Assembly (NCBI GenBank): GCA_946811185.2 | Contig: OX328099.1 | Coordinates: forward strand, 17,015,859-17,079,858 | Length of the DNA: 64,000 nt | Source of the DNA: Hippopus hippopus | Taxonomy: Eukaryota > Mollusca > Bivalvia > Cardiida > Cardiidae | Reading direction: 5' to 3' | Shown here: piece after piece, positions 1-10,979 of the stretch | How positions within the stretch are numbered: position 1 is the first letter of the stretch | How the letters are laid out: every line of letters begins with the position of its first letter | Notes under the pieces: model-generated | Seen by the model: only the letters and a program-made list of their open reading frames with translations | The model's database searches: none | What the model was told of the DNA's origin: nothing | Translations under genes and position numbers: made by a program

Positions 1-485
1 ATGATAAACTTTGGTATCAAGAAAATTTTACATTGATCAGATCATATTTTAACGCAAAATTTCTGATTCATGCAAATGGTGACATTCGAGATAAGATTAT
101 CGTGATAGTTCTATCTATTTCTCGACATCTATAAAAACTTGATTCACCATCTGGATGAACTCCGTAGTTTTTGACTTCACAAGATGGCAGTAAGTTATAA
201 TTTGAATTATTTACAATTGTAGCTTACTTGTTAAATTTTGACTACACATGAAATGAACTGAAGTCTGTTAACACAAAGACAACTCGAAATGCCTTTTACG
301 AACAACTTTAAAACCATTCAGGGAAAAGGAGAATTCATACGGTCAGATACCAAGATATTCTGAAAGCGCATCTAATTATAAATACCATGAATGTCAGTTG
401 TAGGCATGAATGTAAAAAAATCATGAGTGAGAATATGAGAATCATCAGCTAATTTTGCCGAGAGGGGTTTTTATTATTTAGATAA

Positions 486-1333
486 TAGGGGTGCGCGATA
501 TTACCGGTATACCGGTAAACCGCGATTTAGGAGTCCAGTGATACATATCGCGATATGCTTTTGACCGTACCGGTACACTCGGGCAAGTCCGGTAATTTCC
601 GAAACTTTCTTTCGAGATTTTTCAGCTGCTTTCGTTTCCAGCTGTATTTTATTTGCATATCAATTTTCACTTAATCTCGCTTGATTATTAAAATTATTAG
701 AAAGAATAAAATTGTAGAAAAGAATAAGTTTATTGTTATGACGCACTTCCTGTGGATATTCCGCCATCCATTGGCCAGTTAATTTAAGCACACGAGGTGA
801 TTTCCGACCTTCACCTGTACTGTTATCAAACAAAATGGAAGACAACTTAGACATCGTCAAAAACACAAAGGCTAGGGCCGATGTATGGAAGCATTTCGGA
901 TTAAAGAAAAGGAAATCAGACTCCACCATCATGGACGGTGTAGTGGTTTGGTTAACTTGCAAAATGCAGCCAAAAACATCGGGGGTGGAACAACGAACTT
1001 AGTCACACACCTTCGTCGTCACCACCCAAGTAAGATCGTCAGTCAGCCAGCTGCAAACATGCTCAAGGCATCACCAAAATCCAGTTCTGTCAGCAGTCAA
1101 TCAACACCAAAATCATGTGAGAATTTGTCCTTTTTGTATTTTTTACTAACTTTTTGTCACTTATTTACATGTCAATAGTATCAGTACAATGGTATAGTGA
1201 AGTCAGTGAAGTGTACTATCATACATAAAACTCTGTAAAAATGTTTCGCGATATATCGTGATGCATATCCGGATACAAACCCATGTATCGCGATATATCA
1301 CGATACAGTTTCAAGAGGCGATACCCACCCCTA
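486..1333 (+). mobile_element. Internally deleted hAT transposon with BED-finger remnant
   Basis: Ends TAGGGGTGCGCGATA and the inverted TAGGGGTGGGTATCGCC are flanked by an exact 8-bp duplication TTAGATAA (478-485 and 1334-1341), as expected for hAT. The interior holds the first coding part of a BED-type transposase. Size 848 bp, far shorter than an autonomous hAT. Confidence 0.9.
835..1118 (+). pseudogene. hAT transposase N-terminal fragment (BED zinc finger), frameshifted
   Basis: The ATG at 835 opens a frame with ADVWKHFGLKKRKSD and DGVVVWLTCKMQP. A shift near 985-995 moves to the frame reading GGTTNLVTHLRRHHP. Together these are the two halves of a BED finger (C-x2-C, then H...H); the first cysteine appears replaced by W. 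The rest of the transposase is missing. Confidence 0.75.
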
Positions 1334-1629
1334 TTAGATAATATTTCCAGGAAAGTTTGTTTTATCGCCGTAGTTCTCTCAAACTATCGCAATAGTTATC
1401 TTGTATCTAATCTTGCGGCAGAAATATACCACCATACAGTTAAATACAAGACAAAGGTGTAAATTTTGTGTTCAAGTAATAGATGTGATTTGCAATACGT
1501 TACTCTGTTTACTGTTATGCTATCAAATACGACATCATCATACTAATTTGAATACGATCCCTTATGTATGGATGCACATTATTGATCAATCTATATTCCT
1601 TTATACCTTTGCCTAATTCTGAAATGAAA

Positions 1630-1826
1630 CCTGCCTGGCCAGGTAGCTTGGTGGTTCTTCATGTGTCTGACTCATGACCTGGTGGTTGTGGGTTCGATAC
1701 CCATTTCAGGCAAATTTTCTTTCCAGCAATTTTTAGCCACTCATATCTGATGCATTTGAGAAAAGTAGTCAATAGCTTGAAAGTAAGTTGTGTCAGTACT
1801 GGTGTGAGAAAGACAGGAAACACCCC
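1630..1826 (+). mobile_element. SINE-B copy
   Basis: tRNA-like head: TAGCTTGGTGG (A-box region) and GGTTCGATACCC (B box), followed by a body shared, inverted, with copies at 43572, 48752 and 53141 (AAAGTAGTC, CAGTACTGGTGTGAGAAAG). Confidence 0.75.
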
Positions 1827-1830
1827 AGGG

Positions 1831-2613
1831 CTTGTACTTTTTTTTTGGGGGGGGGGGAGGGAGAGAGGATTCTTAATATTCTATTCTTTTGACTTTTTTT
1901 TTCCTGGCAGTTTACCTGCAGTTGCTTTGCTTAACTATGAGATGAATTGTTTTTTAACTTTAGTGAGATTATAAAAAAATCTGAGATAGATCTAGATTTA
2001 CCCCCTATATAATTTGTTGGCATTTGATGAGAAGATTTACTTCTATGAAAGTAGCAAAAACTTGCAGCGCTGCTCGCCTTTAGGCTTTGCCTATATTCAT
2101 ATTACAAGTTTTTTTCTCACGGTCACTAGTGTATATGTCATAATTTAACGAAACGGTCAAAAGCAACCTCACAATGAAAGACCAAATTAACGTGAATAAT
2201 TTTTTCTGGCAAATGCAAACTAATGTCCAAGAACTGAGACCACCACTGTTCATTTGTTGGTCAACTGTTTTAGTTTGTGACAGCGAGGTGCCTCAATTGT
2301 GGTTGTCCTTTCTTTCAAATAGTTTACCTTTTGCGTCGCTCCCTCCACCACTCATTTCAAGACACTAGTCAGATGCAAAAGCCCCTATGTATCTACTGGA
2401 TGTATTGATTATTTAGGTGTGTTTTATGGTTGACTATCGTCGTCTTCTCAGACTACAACAACATGGCTTCTGCATAAATTTTGATTGTCACGTAAACTCT
2501 CGTTTTCGCGTGATAACGTTTCAGGTTATCTTGCGGCTCCAGCGGCCAATGCATCTGCTTCAATAAAAATACCCAAGCAACTACTTTTAAGTTATACATC
2601 CTAATCGAAAGGA
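1831..2613. other. No gene seen
   Basis: AT-rich sequence with a poly-G run near 1848-1858. No family recognised. Confidence 0.5.
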
Positions 2614-2685
2614 TTATGATTATTATTACTATTATTTTTATTATTATCGTCATCATCATCATTACTATTATCATTATTATTATTT
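2614..2685. repeat. ATT/ATC trinucleotide microsatellite
   Basis: Imperfect ATT and ATC repeats throughout. Confidence 0.85.
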
Positions 2686-2898
2686 GAATGAGCTACTTAT
2701 TAAAACTAAATTGGATCACTTCTCAAGTACTGACAACTATGGTGTCATATTTCTGCCACGAGATACGAGATAACTATCATGATAATTTTTTTCTGCCACG
2801 ATAATTTTAGAAAACTATCACAATAAATCAAAGTTTCCTGGAACTTTTATCGAGATAGTAAAAAGTTTCCTGAAAAAAAATCACGATAAACTTCGTTA

Positions 2899-4748
2899 GG
2901 GCATGTGTATTCCCCGGCCCCACTCGAAAAATAAGCCAGAATTCCCGGCCCCAACGGCTCCGTATCTAAGTCTTTTATTTGTGTACCGAATATGATGAAA
3001 TTAGTGTTAAATTAAAGCTTATGTATGGTGGCATATTTCTGCCACGAGATAGCTATCATGATAATTTTAGAAAACTATCGCGATAAATTAAAGTTTCCTG
3101 GAAATTTTATCGAGATAGTGAAAAGTTTCCTGAAAAAAATATCACGATAAACTTAATATTTTAACGCAAAATTTCTCAATCGTGCATGGAGCTGACATTC
3201 GAGATAAAATTATTGTGATAGTTCTATCCGTTCTCGATATCTATAAATAGAAAATTCACCATTTGGATGAGCACGGTAGTTTTTCACTTCACGAGATTGC
3301 AGTAAGTAGAAATTCAAATTATTAACAGTTGTAGCTTAATTGGTAAATTTTGACAGGACTCGAAATGAACAGAAGTCTGTAAAATCACAAAGACGACTTG
3401 AAATATCTCCTACGAACAACTTTAAAACCATTCAGGGAAAAGGAAAACTCATAAGGTTGTAGACGAAGATGTGCCAAAACCGTATCTAATTATAGATACA
3501 GTGAATGTCAGTTGTCGGCACGAAAGCCAAAAAAAACATGATAACAGTTAGAATTATCGCAATATTTTTATCGTGAAAATTTTCATTATCTAAATAATAT
3601 TGCCAGGAAACTTTGTTTTATCATGATAGTTCTCTTAAATTATCGCAATAGCTATCTCGTATCTCATGGCAGAAATATACCACCATATTTATGTTATAAT
3701 TATGGTATATATAGAAACTTAAGATCTCATTCATGTAAAGTTGAGATAAAAGCGTTTGAGTTTTGTCATTTATTGTTACAAAAATGTTTCAAAATGTTTA
3801 AAAGATAGAAATCCGGCCCCAATATTTCAAACTTTATTTTATCTTTGACTTACAAAAAATGATATGGCGATAAACTACTTAATATGAGCTTTGAAATTGT
3901 ACTTTGAAAATTAAATTTGACGCAGGCAATGTTGAGTTATAAGTGTTTTAATTTCATCCATTTTCAGAGAAAAATATTTTGAAAATTGATTCGTGTAACA
4001 TATCCGGTCCCAATATTAAAAATTCAATGATTCGTCAAATCTAGAAAATCTTGATATAAATTCAGAGTTCATTTAATAAGCTCTTAAATGGTATATAGAA
4101 ATAAGAAAGCGGCAGGGTTTTTGTGCTATAACGGTTCAGATTTTATTAATTCCTGGAAAGATATACATGGAATTATGGGAATATTAACATATCCGGCCCC
4201 TATGTTTTCGACTTAATACGATTACAGACTGTATAATATAAACTTTTGAACGAAAGCTAAAATCGTAAACTTTCATTTAGAAATATTTTTTGCGATGTTT
4301 TTGATGGAATAAAGGATTTAACATAGGGACCGGATTTGTAAATTTCATCGTGGGTCGATCATTTCAAAGACCTATTATTCTATTATTTTCTGTCGAAATT
4401 TATTTATTATTATACTTTTGGACAGCTTAAACCACACACTTTCATTCAGAAATAGTTTCCGCGATGTTTTCTACGAAATAAAGGATTTAGCATAGGGGCC
4501 GGATTTGTGTAAATCATAAATATCTCGAAGAAAATACGACAATCTTTCCTATTTTGATCAACAATATTTCAAAAAGTATTTCGATGATCATAATGTATTT
4601 TATATCATATAAAAGGATGATATCTAGGCTTTAATTTGATACTGATTTCGGAAGAATCAAATAACGAATAAAAGATATAGATGGGGGGGCGTTGGGGCCG
4701 GGAATTCTGGCTTATTTTTCGAGCGGGGCCAGGGAATACACTTTGCTT
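2899..4748. mobile_element. 1.85-kb DNA transposon with ~52-bp TIRs
   Basis: Near-perfect inverted ends: GTGTATTCCCCGGCCCCAC...CCGGCCCCAACG at the left and its complement at 4690-4740. Both sides carry TTCGTTA (2892-2898 and 4749-4755), a 7-bp target duplication. No transposase is seen. The interior repeats CCGGCCCC or GGGGCCGG motifs, possibly subterminal binding sites. Superfamily not assigned. Confidence 0.8.
3024..3687. mobile_element. Long-TIR element copy L3, intact (664 bp)
   Basis: Starts TATGGTGGCATATTTCTGCC and ends with the complement GCAGAAATATACCACCATA. Inverted ends extend about 80 bp with some mismatches. No coding capacity. Nested inside the 1.85-kb element. Confidence 0.85.
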
Positions 4749-4920
4749 TTCGTTATCTTGAAAATTTTACATTGATCAGTAAATATCATAACGCAAAATT
4801 TCTCAGTCGTGCTCGAAGCTGACTTTCGAGATAAAATTATCGTTATAAGTTCCATCCGTTTCTCGATATCTATAAATAGAAAATTCACCATTTGGATGAA
4901 CTCAGACATCTTAATTTCAA

Positions 4921-5416
4921 TACATCGTGACTGGACGCTCCACTTTTAGCTTAGCGTTTTTTGCAAATAGAGATTTACCATACATGGGAGGTATCCACAC
5001 ATAAAAAAGATTTTACATTGTAGTTTTGCTAAATACTGCAGCAACACCAGCAAGGTATACTCTTAAGCGATGTTATTTAACAGAGGAGGGCTGAAGAAAT
5101 GCTTTGCTGTCTCCCAAACTTGATAAAGGCACAAAACCTTTTTGCTAATGTTACTTAAAGTACCAACAAAAAATCTTCAGATCTAGATCTTACTTGATTA
5201 CAACAATGAGACAGTAAGTTAATAAGTTTTACGAGTAGATCTACCGAAATAAGAATTAGGCTGTTACCACCAGTATACCCTAAAACATCCCAAAAGTAAA
5301 ATGATACACCCCACCTCACTCATTATGAACAAACACCATACTTTATCCAAGACTTGTGCTCCCCACCCCATCACACTTTGCTTCCTACGGGCCGTGCTGT
5401 TCTCTCTTGTACACCT
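4921..5416. other. No gene or repeat recognised
   Basis: Anonymous AT-rich sequence without a supported frame. Confidence 0.4.
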
Positions 5417-5645
5417 TTAACCCTTTCCCAAACAATCCCTGGTTTTTACGGGTCAGGAATAGAAGCCTTTTGAAAACATTGTGGGAAAAGGAGAAAATGC
5501 TGGTAACCAGCATTTTCTCCTTTTCCCACAATGTTTTCTACCCTATCATATAGAAAAATCATCTTTTTAGCAACTGTTAATTTGTCATCTGCAAAATGCT
5601 TTCAATTTGGTCTGGTCCAAAATTTGCCGTTTGGGAAAGGGTTAA
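5417..5645 (-). mobile_element. TTAA-MITE, intact copy with perfect 67-nt palindrome
   Basis: TTAA on both sides, ends CCCTTTCCCAAAC / GTTTGGGAAAGGG. The central palindrome 5472-5538 has 33-bp arms around one base with no mismatch. A piggyBac-like origin is inferred from TTAA duplication and CCC ends. Used here as the type copy. Confidence 0.9.
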
Positions 5646-5870
5646 GGGTCCTGCTTGGCTCAGTGGTAAAGTGTGGGACTCGTAACCTGGAGACCCTGGG
5701 TTGGAACCGCACTGGATCGACTGGGCTTTTCGTGGGAGTGTCCTTGGGCAAGACACTTCAGAGCCTTAGCCTAGTGCTGGTAAAACCAAGGAAATACATG
5801 AATATGTGAGCTGTCGCCGTGATATGACAGAAATAATGTTGAAAGCGGCGTAAAACACCATTCAATAATT
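5646..5870 (+). mobile_element. SINE-A copy
   Basis: tRNA head with CTTGGCTCAGTGGTAAAG (A box) and GGGTTGGAACC (B-box-like), body with CTTGGGCAAGACACTTCAGA and CATGAATATGTGAGCTG, tail TAAAACACCATTCAAT. Begins directly after the TTAA of the preceding MITE. Confidence 0.85.
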
Positions 5871-6645
5871 GTACACCTTTTTCGACGTAGCTGTATAAGG
5901 CTGGCTTTTTACTTACTTCTTGGTACTAGTTTCGAATGAATAAATAGTAACTTTTGATTAGTCAAAAGTGTGGACATAATTCTCCAGCGGCTCACTGCGG
6001 GCCGATTCACGACACAAATATAAAACGGTTGCTACCGCAAATCGGTACCTGATAGTGCTATCTGATACTTTAGTAAAACAATATGATAGTGGATAATTCT
6101 TTTCTTGTACTTATTGGCAATTTGATATTTTTTCTATGCAGTATCCTGTAATACATTACTGTACAGCCTAAAGATATATTGAGACAAACAAGCTTTAACA
6201 GCAAATGCTCCTTTTTCAACGATCAGCTGGTCTATAATCTAGACCTAATCTTTGAAAAAGATATGATTGAAAACTCAGTCTCTTTTCAAAAACATGCAAA
6301 ACAACGAGGAAAATGGGCAATTACCGGAAAGTTAACTTTTCATTATTTCTCTTGATACTGGATCGCAAAAGAGTTTCAATATTCACAATGATTTCAGTTC
6401 CTCTTTCGCTGTCTATCATTTTTAAAAGAACTTTCTATATGAAAGACAAGGCGACTAAAAAGTTAACAATTAATGAGGTGTTCAAGAATTTTAGACAATG
6501 CACAGTGATGATCCACTTGATTGTCAAGAAAAGTGACTTTAGTATAGTTATGGAGTTCTAAACTAAACTCGGAAACCTTCGTTCGGCTACACATTTCTTA
6601 TGATCAGTGATCTCCTCGAGTCTTCCTTTTATTTTCATTGTATGC
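5871..6645. other. No gene seen
   Basis: Single-copy-looking AT-rich sequence. An 82-residue frame at 6313 has no recognisable motif. Confidence 0.4.
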
Positions 6646-6646
6646 A

Positions 6647-6698
6647 GGGATCCTATATAAAGGGTTTTGTATATATACGACCCCTTATTCATACATAT
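6647..6698. mobile_element. Decayed CAGGGATC palindromic MITE
   Basis: CAGGGATCCTATATA followed by GTATATATACGACCCC resembles the inverted ends of the copies at 12748 and 60475. Confidence 0.5.
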
Positions 6699-6802
6699 AT
6701 TCAGAGGTAACCTAAAATGTGAGTCTGCGTGTGTGTTGAATCCAACTCTACAACATCATTCACTCGAAAATATCAATTATACATGGTTAGTTTCATAAAA
6801 TC

Positions 6803-8657
6803 AAGAGGGTCATGATGGCCTTAAATCGCTCACCCGAGCCTGTGTACTTTTGAGATAAATGCAATCAATATTCAAACATCAAATCAATCATTCTGACCAG
6901 GTTCCATGAGTCTTGGATTGAAAACGTGGTCTCATAAACTTGTATACACTGGGTATTTTTTAACATTTTCCAAATGAACTACTTTTTACCAAGACATAAG
7001 CCATTTTCCAAGTCATCCGAGATATAACTAAGACAAACATCCTGGCAAAGTTTCGGAGTTTCAGACTGAAAGTGTGACCTCTATACTGTACAAAAGGTAT
7101 CTCTGAAGATTTTCCCAGTGACCTAATTTTTTACCTGACATAACCCATTTTCCAATTCGTCTGAGATATCACCAAGACAAACATTCCGGTCAATTTTCAT
7201 GAGTTTCGAGTTGCCTCTACAAGCTTTTTCTAAGATTTGTCCTTGTGATCTACTTTTTATCCCGAACGATCCATTTTCAAATGCGTCGGAGATGTCATCA
7301 AGACAAATGTCCTGACCAGCATTCTTGGGTATTGGACTGAAAATATGGCGTCTAGAGTGTACACGTAATATAACTAAGATTTGTCCTCGGGGCGTAACCT
7401 AGTGTTTAACTCGACGAGAACTCGTCCGATTTGTCATAGACACAAATATTCTGACAAACTTTCATGAGTATTGGACCGAAAATATGTACTCTGGAATGTG
7501 CACAAGGTTTTCTAAGATTTGCCCTGGCGACCTATTTTCTACCCCCCACCCGTAAACCTTTTTGAACTTGTCTAAAATATTACCAAGACAAATATTCTTA
7601 CCATGTTTCATGCGCACTGGACTGAAAATGTGATCTCTAAAGTGTTCACACTTTATTTATTTATTTATTCATTTGTTTATTTATTTATTTATTCCTAAGA
7701 TTTGTCCTAGTGACCTACCTTTTGACCCGACATGACCTATTTTCAAACTCGTCCGAGATATCGTCAAGGTAAACATTTTGATTGACTTTCATGAGGACTG
7801 GATTGAAACTCTGGCATCTCGAGTGTACACACGGTTTTTTTTTTTTTTCCTTTTTCTTTTCTAAATTTTCCCTGTGATCTAATTTTTTAACCCAATGTGA
7901 CCCATTGTTGAAGTTAACCGAGATAGTATGAAGACCAACATTCTGACCAACTTTCTCTGTCGAATGCTCACGAAGCCATGTCAGAATGGTTTGTTTTGAT
8001 ATTATCTCAGACAAGTTCAAGAATGTAGTCTATCACGTTAGGTCAAAGAGTGGATCTAGGTCATTTTGACAATTCTTAGAAAAACCTTTCGTACTCTTTA
8101 AAGGCCATGTTTACTGTACAGTGCTCATCAACAAGGTTTTTCTAAGAATTGTGTAAGTGACCTACTTTTTTACCCGACGCGATCCATTTTTGAACTCGTC
8201 CGAGATATTGTCAAAAGAAACTGTGACATTCTGATACAGTTTCGTGAGCATTCGACAGAAAACGTAGCCTCTACATTGTACATAAGGTTTTTCTAAGATT
8301 TGTCCCAGTAACCTACCATTGATTTGACATGAAATATATAGATGTAACTCGTCCGAGATATTATCGAGACAAACATTCTGATCATGTTTCATGATATTTG
8401 GACCGAAAATGTAGCACCTAGACTGTAAACAAAGATTTTCTAATATCTATCCCAGTGACCTTCTTTTTTACCTCACGTGACTAATTCTCCAACTAATCCG
8501 ATATATCAAAAGGACAGACATTCCTTTCAAGCTTTATGAGCATCGGACTGAAAACGCGGCCTCTAGGGCGTGTACACAAGGTAAAAGTTGACGACGCACG
8601 GCGGATGGAGCACGATCACAAAAGTTCACAGTGAGCACTTCTTGCTCAGCTGAGCTA
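6803..8657 (-). mobile_element. Helentron-like non-autonomous element with tandem array
   Basis: The minus-strand 5' end reads AGCTCAGCTGAGCAAGAAG (8657 downward). The 3' end reads GGTGAGCGATTTAAGGCC then CATGACCCTCTTG (6803), with a GGCCATCATGACC-type hairpin. Between them are about 11-12 degraded monomers of ~145 bp (CCGAGATATCACCAAGACAA motif), the same family as 30.0-31.26 kb but inverted. Confidence 0.65.
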
Positions 8658-8659
8658 AA

Positions 8660-9071
8660 ACATATGTAAGATACATGATTTACTACTGTGACTTCACGAA
8701 AATCGGTACAAACCCTCCACACATTATCTATTAGCTAGACATAATAAAAAAATGGCTTCGATACAATGACGAATACAAAGGTTTACAGGCTAACATGTAT
8801 TTCATAAAATTCAAGCGTGCCTGGTCAGAATACCGTCATAAGCAGAACTTATAATCAAAGTGCTGTCAGCACTGTAATCGGTCGACACTGAATAACCACA
8901 CTGTTTTTGAAAATCACATATCAAATGGTAGTTGTTTGAACTGTGTATGGGAGTAAGAACCCCATGTTATATTGCCTTTTATACTGAATTAGAACCTTGA
9001 CAATGGATAAAGAAATCCATTCTTATTCCTGCAAAGGACTATGTGGAAATCATCTAATTTAGTAATAAACT
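8660..9071. other. No gene seen
   Basis: Anonymous sequence between repeats. Confidence 0.4.
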
Positions 9072-9271
9072 GGTTGAGTAATTGGTTGTTTTGTGTTTTT
9101 GGTCGCTTTGAACATTATTTCAGTCATATCGCGGCGACAGCCTTCTTACTCATATTTGTCAAGGATTTCACTAGTACTAGGCAAGGGCTCTGAGGTATCC
9201 TACCTGATGACACTCCCACGAAAAACACAAGTGTCGAATCCTACACCATACAACTGAACCACCTAGGAACC
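9072..9271 (-). mobile_element. SINE-A copy
   Basis: Reverse-oriented body (CATTATTTCAGTCATATCGC, CACTCCCACGAAAAACAC) and tRNA head complement (CTGAACCACCTAGGA). Confidence 0.8.
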
Positions 9272-9450
9272 TTTTTTTTTTCAACCTGTCTTTTACAAAT
9301 TAGTAGTTTAACGGAATGGTCTAAGTAGAGATTTGCCAGCCGTCAGCAATAGAACGTAAAAGATACGGAATTCTAATCAGCAATTCTTATTATCAAGCTT
9401 TAGACATCACTCTTACAAGATTAACAGTACCTACCAGCCTTTTACTAGGA

Positions 9451-9453
<3 letters not shown>

Positions 9454-9496
<43 letters not shown>
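9454..9496. repeat. (CA)n microsatellite
   Basis: About 20 CA units in a row. Confidence 0.95.
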
Positions 9497-9499
<3 letters not shown>

Positions 9500-9502
<3 letters not shown>

Positions 9503-9905
9503 AAATTTGATATTCTTTATTATTCTAACTTTAGCAACTTTGGTAACTTTAATATAGTTACAAGACTCACTTTTCTACCAACTATTGGAACACAGACAGA
9601 GTGTACTGTAGCACATTGCCAGACTCTTAATAATATCCTTAGTTTTTTACTTTTAAATAATTTGAATAAATCGTATAAAATGTGTTTGCATTTTGACTCC
9701 CGAATTGTTTATTTTTGGCCGCTAGTGGGCTGTCTATTTCTCCATTTTTAACAAGCCATCGTATCTATCGAGATAAATTGTCCTCTCTAATATTTTTGGC
9801 TGGCTAAATCTTCCTGGGCCGAATCACCCTGGCCACAACGTCTGCTTGCCAAATTTTCCAACCGTACTTCTAAAGAATGTAGCTAATATCTACGTAACCG
9901 TCATC
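9500..9905. other. No gene seen
   Basis: Anonymous AT-rich sequence. Confidence 0.4.
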
Positions 9906-10131
9906 TCTTCACCAACCAACGAAATTTTAGACTTGTCAAAATCGAAAGCATTTGGACATTACGAATCGAATTTGACTGTAGCCCAAATGATGAGTTGAAT
10001 CGTTAAAAAGGTAGATAACATCGTGGTAAAAGGAGGAAATGATGGATCAGCATTTCCCCCTTTTCTGCAATGTTTTCAACAGCCTTTTCCCTCAAGGTTG
10101 TTAAAACTGGGATTGTGTGGTAAAGAGTTAA
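9906..10131 (+). mobile_element. TTAA-MITE, diverged
   Basis: Left half AAATTTTAGACTTGTC, decayed hairpin near 10025-10065, right end GTGTGGTAAAGAG then TTAA. Confidence 0.75.
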
Positions 10132-10229
10132 AACTCTGAGTTAATCTACTGGCTGTTTTCAGTCAGAAACAGTCACTGTACAAATATTACAGTTTCATTT
10201 ACAGATCTATATCCTACGCGAACATCCAA

Positions 10230-10330
10230 TTATGATCTAAGATATCTACGTGTGTAATATTGATCTGCACTGCACTCAAAGCACAGTCTAATCTCGATCT
10301 TTTATTGTCTGCAAAAGCAACTTTTCTTAA
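10230..10330. repeat. GATC-palindrome MITE, degraded
   Basis: TTGATCTGCACTGCAC and AGTCTAATCTCGATCT flank a short centre, with CTGCAAAAGCAAC after it. Same family as 43431-43500. Confidence 0.45.
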
Positions 10331-10599
10331 CCTTGACCAATACAGGTTATGTATTTGATTCATTCTAATAAGCGAGGAGCATAGCTACAGCAAACCTTGT
10401 GCTCTTTATCTGAAAAACTGGACCTTGTGGAAAGGATGAGAATCAACTAATATAAAGTGTCTGGTGAGACATACATATTGTCGAGAGTTTTACCTTAAGA
10501 CCCTGAATTAACGAAACAGACATGTCAAGCTTGGAAAAGCAGCCTATTTATTGAAGGGCCATTGCTGTCTTGACTAGAATATCTCATATAAAAAATGTT

Positions 10600-10680
10600 A
10601 CGACAGATCCAAGATTTGACTGCATGTTCTATACAGTCTGGTCTGAATCTGCACTCTCTGCAAAGGCAACATGTTTTGCT
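10600..10680. repeat. GATC-palindrome MITE, degraded
   Basis: AAGATTTGACTGCATG, then CAGTCTGGTCTGAATCTGC and GCAAAGGCAAC. Confidence 0.4.
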
Positions 10681-10826
10681 TAGCCCTCTAAAGAAAAATA
10701 CCTTGGAAAAAATACATGCTCCTAAACTTTTCCCTGGTCCGTTGATTCAGACATGGAGAATTATATCTTAAGTGAGAGTATTTATGTTGCATTTTCACCC
10801 CCCCCCCTCCGGAGAAAATGCTCTAT

Positions 10827-10973
10827 TTAACTCAACCAAATGACAAAATTTTATTTTGAAAATCGTTCATATGGTGAAGAAAATGCTGTTGGAAAAAGAG
10901 ATGATGGTGGTTACAAGCATTTCTCTCTCTTTCCCACTATATTTTCAATGCCCCACAGGATTGTTTTGTCAAG
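10827..10973 (+). mobile_element. TTAA-MITE, decayed and shortened
   Basis: TTAACTCAACCAAATGACAA at left, broken hairpin near 10880-10935, GGATTGTTTTGTCAAGAG at right. Confidence 0.6.
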
Positions 10974-10979
10974 AGTCAG

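Larger units (their letters stand above)
1..1436. mobile_element. Long-TIR element copy L1 (left end outside window)
   Basis: Sequence 1-485 and 1334-1436 matches the intact copy at 3024-3687, including the right end reading GCAGAAATATACCACCATA. It is interrupted by the hAT element at 486-1333. Confidence 0.75.
2738..4920. mobile_element. Long-TIR element copy L2, interrupted and 3'-truncated
   Basis: The left end TATGGTGTCATATTTCTGCC and interior match the family at 2738-2898. The family sequence resumes at 4756 and fades after about 4920. The 1.85-kb element at 2899-4748 sits between. Confidence 0.7.

Noticed and set aside
5488..5530. MITE hairpin considered as a CRISPR-like repeat or a Rho-independent terminator
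   Set aside because: The window is eukaryotic, the palindromes are dispersed and not regularly spaced, and each is embedded in a TTAA-flanked element.
7715..8392. Minus-strand frames of 101 and 76 residues with similar motifs (DQNVCLDNISDE, NQNVYLDDISDE)
   Set aside because: The apparent protein repeat comes from the ~145-bp tandem DNA monomer of a Helentron-like element.
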